DNA of 64,000 bases from Ligula intestinalis. Taxonomy: Eukaryota; Platyhelminthes; Cestoda; Diphyllobothriidea; Diphyllobothriidae. Every line of letters begins with the position of its first letter. The stretch's first letter is position 1. A model generated the notes under the pieces. That model saw nothing but the letters and a program-made list of their open reading frames with translations, had not been told where the DNA came from and searched no databases. Shown piece after piece: positions 46,401-55,400 of this stretch. Position numbers and translations under genes: made by a program. The stretch spans positions 26,154,287 to 26,218,286 of the forward strand of contig JAYGXS010000007.1 in NCBI GenBank assembly GCA_036362985.1. Direction: 5' to 3'.

Positions 46401-49400
46401 TCCAAAACCCTTAGTGCGACATTCCCAGCCCTCACTTTTAATTTAGTCTGACGACGAAAACGTGATACTTGTTCGAAAATTCACGAGTACAACTCGATTT
46501 TCCAAAGATCTTCTTTCTTTTCATCATATCATCTCGGAATGCAACTTACTTCACTTATCCAGTACAATACGTGTTTCCTCCAGTAGTATGTAAGATAGCT
46601 GGTTTTTTTATCCTGCCTATTGAGCAAGATTGAGTATTAAATAACCAACCTCTTGAAGAAACGTCGTGCGCAGCAGGCCAAACTGGCCTTGCTGAACCTT
46701 GAAATGCGCATGATCCACGCAGTAAGATAGTACTACAAACAATGGCATCTAGCATATTTTCTTACTTTGCAGAGATTTAGCCTCCTGGATGGACATCCTC
46801 TGTCACCGCATGCAACATGCGTTTCTTTACACCTATATTTAAGTAGTCAGTAACCATACTACGTATGAAGCACCAACTGCGAAGGGAAAACTGTGTGGTT
46901 TGGTTGTATCAGCGTTCGCAACATGGAAGTCAGATCCTTGATCAGCGTCGGACAGTTTGTAGTAGCTTTATTGCCTCATTTGTGTGCAGTTCGTGCATTT
47001 TAAAGGTTCAGGTACAGTTTTGACCGTGTTTTCGACTTGCAGGACTTTTTTTAACGACCTTCGACCTTTGTTGGCGAGGTTGTAAACAGTTGGCCGAAAG
47101 GCGTGACTTTCATCTACCATGCAGGTGGTTTTTTATTAACTGGGACTAGGAGCATTTTGTCTTGAATCAGAGCTGCGGCCTAGGACTACCGTAAGCCGTC
47201 GCGGTAATGAACAGTCATTGCTTGAGAGATATTACACATCCGAAAAACCGGAGGTTTGTTAACAGGTTATGATAGACGAGCTGAATATGCCCACTCTAGT
47301 CTCTCCTGCCTTTGTCCAATGGTTTTTCTTGATTATTGCCCGCCTGTCTTTACTTGAATGTTTGCGACAGCTCTGGACCTGGAACTCAGAGCCAAAAAAA
47401 CACCAATATTTCTTCTTCCTATCGAGCATCTCGATGAGGTGCACTGTGTGCAGGGACGGTGACTTATGCCAGCGGTATTTATAAGGATCATAGACTTGCA
47501 CAACATCTACTGCACTATGGCCTCGCTCACCCACTTCAACTCTGTGTCATTACGGAGTTATAAAGACCGGACGCGGGATTAGTCGTAGATAGCTGACACG
47601 ATGTGACACGGGCGTGTCACTACTCCCCCCCTCCATATGTGACATTTGTTTGAAGCGAGTAGTCCCAGTAGTCCCGATCGACAACCGGCAAGACGTCGAC
47701 CCGGTGGCTCAGTGGATAGGACGTTCGTCCCTAGTTCACTGGTCACGGGTTCGAAACTCGAGTGTACCAGCAGTTTCTGTGGCTATACTGGAGTCGGCTA
47801 ACTACGACTGATGACAGCTTATGAGCCAGAAATACGCCTAGCTCGTAGTCCTAACGTTTGCCGGTAATACATTAGTCCCAGCACTGTTTGCTGCGCTCTG
47901 ATCTGACTTCCGTCGTGATCCAGCGCAACTCAGGCGTGAGAGCATGCGCAGAGAGGGAAAGAGTTCTATTTTCTTTTTTGGGTTTAGACATAGTCGCACT
48001 TCGCACCACTGCCATTGCATATTAAAAAATGCGAACTTGTAGTGACTGCACAACCTTCGACAAGAGCCTACGATCTTCAGGACAGAGGGGACTTTGTGAT
48101 TCGTGTTGATCATCGTTAATTTTGTAAAGTTCTTAGAGTTGGGTCCGACTTCTATCGGCATGCTCACACACAAACACGGCTTTTGTTGAAACTCCTCCTG
48201 CCCTGCGAAAACAACCGAGAACCTGCAAACTACAAGAAAGGATAGCGCGCACGCTGGAAACAACTCTCCTATGGAGTCAGTGTGTGTTTCTGTGTGTGTG
48301 GAGGCTGTGAGGGCGAATCTAGTACAAAACTGAGCTTTGTACGTGTGTGTGTGTGTGTGCAATCGCGCATAGGCATAGGGGGGGGGGGGGGGTGAGCTGA
48401 CTTCCGGCGAAATCCAGCCTGCAGGCAACAAGTGCAACATAAGTTGCATCTGCATACAAACTATGCTGGTCATGCGGGTCGTCAAAGCCATCGGTTTTAC
48501 TTTTTTACATTTTGTTGGGACCACTAGGGCATTACAGATATGACGATGCATAGAAGAGCAAACTAGGTAGGTGCATAATGGCTGTGTTTACCTCAAATTG
48601 ACAGTCAATTTTATACAAGTCCCCTACAATAATGCTAATTTACGGGGGTATTTACTCGAAGACTATAGCAATAGGCCGTGTCCATCGAAGACATACTCCC
48701 ATATCAAACTAACAGTCAGGTTTTTTACGAATCCTCTAGAGGAATGCTAATATACAGGTTATTCAATCACAAATCCTACTCGGCAGTCAGCTTACTGCGT
48801 CCGTATTGGTGGATTTCATACGCACAGTAAAGCTGGGCAAGCAAATAAACCCAAGTGTGAGTAAATTCACGGCGCACTGTGAGCCCTGTAGCTCAATGAT
48901 AGAGCATTGGCTGCGCAAAGCCCTTCCTCGCTGGGTGGGTTAGAATACCACCGAAGCCACCAATTTTTCATAATTGAGTTAATCGAATTACTTAGAAGAA
49001 TATAACCATAAAGGAGAACGTTCGCGTTGCAGGTATTTGCATGGGTAAGGAAAAGGGCTGGTGGAGCAGCGGATCGGTTTGTTTATTGTCCCGAGCTTTC
49101 GAATTCTTACAGGAGTCCATCGTCAGAGATAAGAAACAGCAATAAAAGAGGGGCGGTTAATCAACGCATACTTCTACAATTTAAAGCAAGCCAAAATAGC
49201 ACAATTTATTTGCGCAAATAAATTTCGACAGCGCTTATCAGCTGCTTCCGCTCTGTGCATGAATAACAAAATATTAAGGGAGCACATCAATTTGAATTTT
49301 AAAAAAAATCGATAATAGCGAGGGTTTGTTAACGTGGCAAATGGCCAATAGTTATGCCAACTTTAAACTTAGGACGAAAAGTAGGGAGGGGAATTAACAA

Positions 49401-52400
49401 AAATACTAAATAATATTTACCACGGTCATCTATTACAAAACACCTATTAGACAGGGGTCACTCCGTTGACAGTAACACATCTTTCCGCGTTCTTGTTCGA
49501 GCACGAGCCTCGTAGCTCAATGGTAGAGCGTTGGCTGCGCAAAGCTCTTCCCTGTTGGGTGGGTTCGACTCCCACCGAGTCAATTGAACTACTCAGAATA
49601 TAACAATAGTCAGACCGGCTAAGTTGAACAAAAAAATAATAATTACACATGATTTAAACTTTAAGACAGGTGGAAAACAGTCAGTCAATCATTTTTTTCT
49701 AATGATAGCCTCCTGTACGAATCCGATAGCTCAAACTGATACAAGTGCTGTCTCAGTGCTCGCGCCTTTGTCTTCTTTACAGTTCAATATGTCAGTATAT
49801 GGAAGACAGCAGTAAAATCAGCCAGTGACCTACAATAAAGTACTCAGAAGAAGGAGAAAGACAACGGCGACCGGCATGGTTGTTTTTTGGCTTATACGTC
49901 ATCGTCAGCCAGTCTTAACAAACTCTAGGTGCTCCTCATTCTGAAGAATGACTTGTCTGTATACGACTGCTTACGAGGGCTCTGGATAGAGCGTCAAGGT
50001 AAAACGAGACGAGTGCGTCCCGTAACATGATCAGTGAACGCACCTCTACCATTCAGTCTCGAGTTCGGGTAAAAAATATGGTTCCCCACGGAGTTCGCGC
50101 GAAACGAGTCAGCGAGACAGCAGGCAATGTGGATAAAATCCACGCAACATTTGCACGAGACATCGCCCAGGGAAAATGTAGAGACGGCGGACATGAGATC
50201 ACTAACTAACATTTCTTAAAAATTAAAGCCTGACCACTGGCACTGCCCTCAATCTTTTCAACACTTGAACCAACCATATCCGCCTCCGGCACAACGTCAA
50301 ACAGTTCGAAATACCGCAAACCTGTTGTGAATCCACCCTTCCTCTTCGATTTCAGATTTCCTCGAAGCACCCATGACACTGCTCAGTAAATTCTCTAGGC
50401 AACCCATGTAAATACGTTTTCACCTGTCAACGATTGGTAACTGCAAAATAAGCCTGCTTTTAGGGCGGCGACAGTATAACCAGAGTGCGGGTGATTGGCG
50501 TGCTTCGACAATCCTAAAATGGCGTTGCGGTTACAAATAGCGATTAAATAGATTCTTCTGTCACCACTGCCGGGCTAAAACGTCAGAAAAACGAGCTCGA
50601 ATCAACAAATCGGGTAGTTTTAGGGACCGAGTTGTGCCAAAAATGCCCAACTGGAACGACGACACGGAATAAGATGGTTTGGTCTGGACATCTTCGGTAA
50701 CAGACGAAATCCCGGTCCACCGATACGGGCGAACTACTTAGTCAGGAAGGAAGCTTTCATTTCGAAGGTTTGAATACGCAAATACCGCCGTATCAGCTAA
50801 CGAATAAGGTCGCTGTAAACTGTTGAAGGAACGCCTTGGTCTTGGTGCTGGATGCACCACTGGTGAAATACCGCTAAACTGCAGATTAAAAACAGCCAGC
50901 AGCAAAAATGGCTTTCAGCGTTGTCGTAAAGGGCTGCAGGCCTAATATTCTCGCGACTTATTTGTTCACAATTTTGTCCGTTCGGCATAACCTTTAGTAC
51001 ATGGCAGCCATATTTTATGCAGCTACAACATCTCAACATAGTTAAGGTTCTGAAAGCGGCAATCTGGCTACTATGATCTTTAGGTCAAATTAAAGGAAGA
51101 AATCACGGCAAATAACCGTAAAACAGCTGAAAAATCTAGGAATTCACGCAGCGACAACGTAATGACTGCCAGCTGGAGACAGATTCCGCAATGGTGAAGT
51201 TTCCTACCCATTTCGTGAAATAGCGAGGAAGGGTCAGCAGGACTAAATCACATAGCGCTAGCCACAAGCGCCAACCATCCAAATCATCAAAGAGGGCACA
51301 ACAGCAGTGGTGAATGTCTTGCGATGTGAATGACTGCTCTTGCGCTCACAACTCGGCTAAGGGGGAACGACTAACCACCAACTTGCTTTTGCAGAGCCAG
51401 TTGTTTGTTCTTCACCGACGTATAAGGGACTATATGACTCCCTTCTGCACGGCAAAGCCTCAATACAATACTGAAACCACAAAACAATGAGCAGCTCGGG
51501 GAAGAAATTCAACTTCCTTGATCACGTTATGGAAGTATAGTGTGTAAAAAAGGTTTCATTGGTAACAGAGTCTATGACAACTCTCCATGGTTGCGTTCTA
51601 AAATAATTTGAAACCCTTCCATATTTGGCCAGGTTTTTTGCTAAGACTGAATTCCTTAGCTGGGTTCACAAGCGGCCGACGCCGTTAAACCATCTCAATC
51701 GTACCAACAAAACTGTCCAAGCGGAAATTTACGAAAACGCATAGACCGTCGAAGTCGTTCACAACCAGTTGGGCTATCTGCCAGTGCTGCAACAACAAAA
51801 GTATGTTTGAGGAGCAGCTCCGGTATGTTTATGTGCAAGGTCGAGGTCTATGCGACACTTTATGTAGTACTAAAATTCATAAATACCGAAGATTTTCCCG
51901 GTGCGTCATCTTCAACGGATGTAAAACCTAATCCATGCACACCAAACTAGAGATTTGTGATCAATTTGCTGTTGAATATATCTAACTAATCAGGCATGCG
52001 GTTCTCGAAATATTTTAGGAGGAAAACTTACATACATCAGTCATATTTTCGGGTACAAAATACTCCTTTGAGTAAAAATATGGACAGAAGTAAGTCGTGC
52101 GACACCAAGAAGCGTTTGTTGCGCAGCCACAAATTAAGATACTTTTCAAAAGGACAAAAATTAACCATTTAAATCTGCCTTTTCATAGTTAAAATCATAT
52201 TCTTTGGAGTTTTTACGTCCATCTCAGTGGGCGTACAGCCTCTTTTATGGGTGGTGCACCATTTTCAAGGAGATTTCACTGCGAAAAATAAAACCCCGAC
52301 ATAAAAAATGTCACTAGACTACCGGAAACGGTTGTTGTCCCTGGTCGAACAACTACAAATAATTTGCATCTTAACATCCGAAGTTACGTCGATCAGTGAG

Positions 52401-55400
52401 AAATGAACCAATTCATTCCATTTGAACCTTACAGGATGACAATAAAGCAACCAATATTTGGCAAAGGTTACGTTGCAGCAGAGGTGGATTCTTCCAAAAT
52501 ACATGACACTGAGCACGTCTTGGGCTGAAGTCAGACGATAAAATGCAAAAAACTAGAAGAAGGATGTTGAGTAACAGGATCGCCTGCCAAGATCTACCAT
52601 TCAGTTATCTGCGTATGACGTTTTAAAGGAAAATTATCTTACCCGAGACAAGATAGTCTTCTTACGAAACTCCTCAAGGTTGTTGGTCAAGGATAGAATG
52701 TGTTTGTATAGGAATGGCGGATCACACTGAAGGTCTTCATTACCGACACCAGAGAGACAGGGGTTTGCCAGTGCTTCTTTTGTCGGAACAACAAAGGGGA
52801 AGACGGGCTTGTCAACAAAGGCACCAAAACCCATCCGCAAGTCCTTGGTGACGGCAGTAAAGGAATTTGCAATGTCCTCCGTGAGGCGAGATACTGTCTC
52901 CAGGTCATCACGCATAGTATAACTAAGATCAACGAGGAAGTACAAGTCCACGGGGTAGTCGGTAACAGACTGGAAGAGGAATTCCGTTTGCAACGAGTCA
53001 TGAGGCCGAATAGAGACTTTTTGATTAGAAGGTGTCAGTTGCCCTTCGCCAGGTACCCCACCTTCAAGCAAAAAGATACGATAGTCAGATATAGCAGACT
53101 TCACTCAGATCTGTTAGATGACAGTTATTGCCTCAGGAATGTCAAGGATATTTCATTTTTATGGGAATTAAGTATGGTAAAGTATGGAAAGTGTGGCAAA
53201 CTCTATAGAGAAATCAGTCTTTCCAGACTGACTTACTATTTTGGTGAGGAAACCCGGGCAAAAAATTGGACTAACAAACGTTTATAAGACGCTCATACAG
53301 GCCTGAGTGAGAAGGAGATGAAATGCATATTTTGTAAAACGAGCAGCCAACTAGACAGAGGAAACGCAAGGAAATGTGGAAGAGCAAGCAGGAGACTAAG
53401 AATCTGCAGGTTTGCCAAAAGTACTTGTGACATTCACCAGGTCAATGTCATCTTCAGATTTAACTTTCTCTGAACTGCGTGCCTGGGTCCCCTTCCTCCA
53501 AAAACTGAACTGCATGCCCGAGTTCCCTTCCTCCAAGAATTGTTTCGTTGTTCCAATTGACTGCACGCTGGCGTGCAATCTAGTCCCCCGGCCAAGCACC
53601 ACTTAAGTGCCAGTTTGAATACTGTCCCCACCCCCCGTTAAGCTCTCTCGGCCTTCTACAGGAAGGTGGACGAAACACAGCAGCTGTCGTGTCGAGCTAT
53701 CCCGAACGCATTTGACCCATTTGTCTTTTCGCGTGGTAATATAGAAGCAGCTGCGGTTAGGACCACTTGAAAACCCATTTGCCCGACTGATACATGCTAA
53801 GGCCATTTGCATAACCCCAGAAGCTGACAGTTGATATTGCTCCCTCCCGCTCTGATTCGATGACAGGTGTCACCACCACTGTTTTCAGACGCTTGCAAAT
53901 TACTCCCCCTTCTGGCACAGAATTGCCCCACGCTATTTGTTCCCCGCACCGTGTCCTTATTGGCTTCCTCGTTCTTTAATTTCCTGCCCCTTATAAACTA
54001 GCAGCAACGCGTCTGTGTTATTCAAAAGATTGCTCGTCTAAGCACCTCGAATAACGAGGTAATGAATAACTGAGTTACCTGACTGTCCTTTGACATAGCT
54101 ACTGACCTCGAGTGCGTCTATTCAGGTGACGAAACGCAGCACTGCATTACCAACAGTTATTCGAGCTGCAAAACGAATAGAACGACAATTCGAACAGTTT
54201 GAGAAGCTGTTCAACCAGTACCAACAGTACTCTTCAGTGAACCACGGTTAATCTACGAAAACAAAGTGGACAGCCTACTTTTCAAAATCATCGTATGTTT
54301 GAAAAATCTCCATCAAAAAGCAAGGATGTTCTTAGAATAAGTTTGGCCTAAAGATCTTCCATTAAAATTAAATAAAAAACGAGACGCAAATTCAACCCAT
54401 TTTAAGGTAAAAGATAGACTCACGCTTAGTTGAAATCAAAGCTCCAAAATTTATGTGCACCCTGTGAGTTATACAGGAGATTCATTCTTGCTTATCCATA
54501 CTTCGGGCATTCGCAGGATAAGGCCCAAGTGTGAAAAGCACTGGCAGTTCCGGTATTGTGGGAAGTATCCCTCGAGGTTAAAGCCAGACATTATCCACCA
54601 TATTAAAGCAAGGTGTCACGAATGTATATGGAAGTCATGCAACAAGATGAAGACATTCGAAATCCTGGACAGTGCGACACTGCTCAAGCCGTTAAACCTC
54701 CCTTTTCAAGCATCCCTCCTTAGTGCCCTTCGTCAGTATCCTCGAGGCTCGGGTTTAAAGGCTTAAAAGCACATCGATTAGTCAATGCCATACGCTCGCT
54801 ACAAAGGCCGCGCTCGGGAAGCAGAGAATTATCTCTTTTTGTTTCCGAAGTTGGCTCTCTTAGAGGGTAAAGGCTCAGTACTAGGCAGGACACTTCTGGG
54901 CTTACAAACTGCGGGAATCATCTGAAGGATTGGTAGTGATGGTGTGACTGTCTTGTTGAAATAGGACAGGTTACATCACTGCCATTCACATTGACCCCCC
55001 CCCCCACAGCTGCCCCCAAAATTCCGCTGCTAATGCGCACAGTGTGCATCCGTTTTGCTATCAGGGAAGTTGCATAAACAATTTAAGTTATGCTTTGTCT
55101 CCAAGTTAGCAAATATCTACTGAAGTTGATAGAAGTCAGACTTAAGAATTGCATTAATTGACACTCTGTTATGTGTGAGTTTAATTTGGCACTCACCTGG
55201 AAGAAACGTGGAATTAACACTCTGAATTTTGTCTGCTGGACATCCACGTTCCAAGAGAATATCAGACAGAGCGCATCTGTAACCAGGACCTTCCGCTGTG
55301 TCGTCATACTCAGTGTCAAAACACCACGAGCAAGAAGGACCTCTTCCCATACACTCCTCACAATTTTTTGCAAGATGGCATTGCTCCGTAATCGAATAGA

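Noticed and set aside
47838..48551. 237-codon minus-strand open frame
   Set aside because: It crosses TG repeats, a 15-base G run and a SINE tail, giving low-complexity text (His-Thr and Pro runs); not a believable protein.
49495..49580. Functional tRNA gene
   Set aside because: Both boxes are intact, but the segment is joined to Penelope sequence, lacks a convincing acceptor stem, and belongs to the SINE family.
52634..53104. Exon 2 starting at 53104
   Set aside because: The codon there is GTG after an in-frame TGA and gives the wrong phase with exon 1; the acceptor at 53062 restores phase 1.
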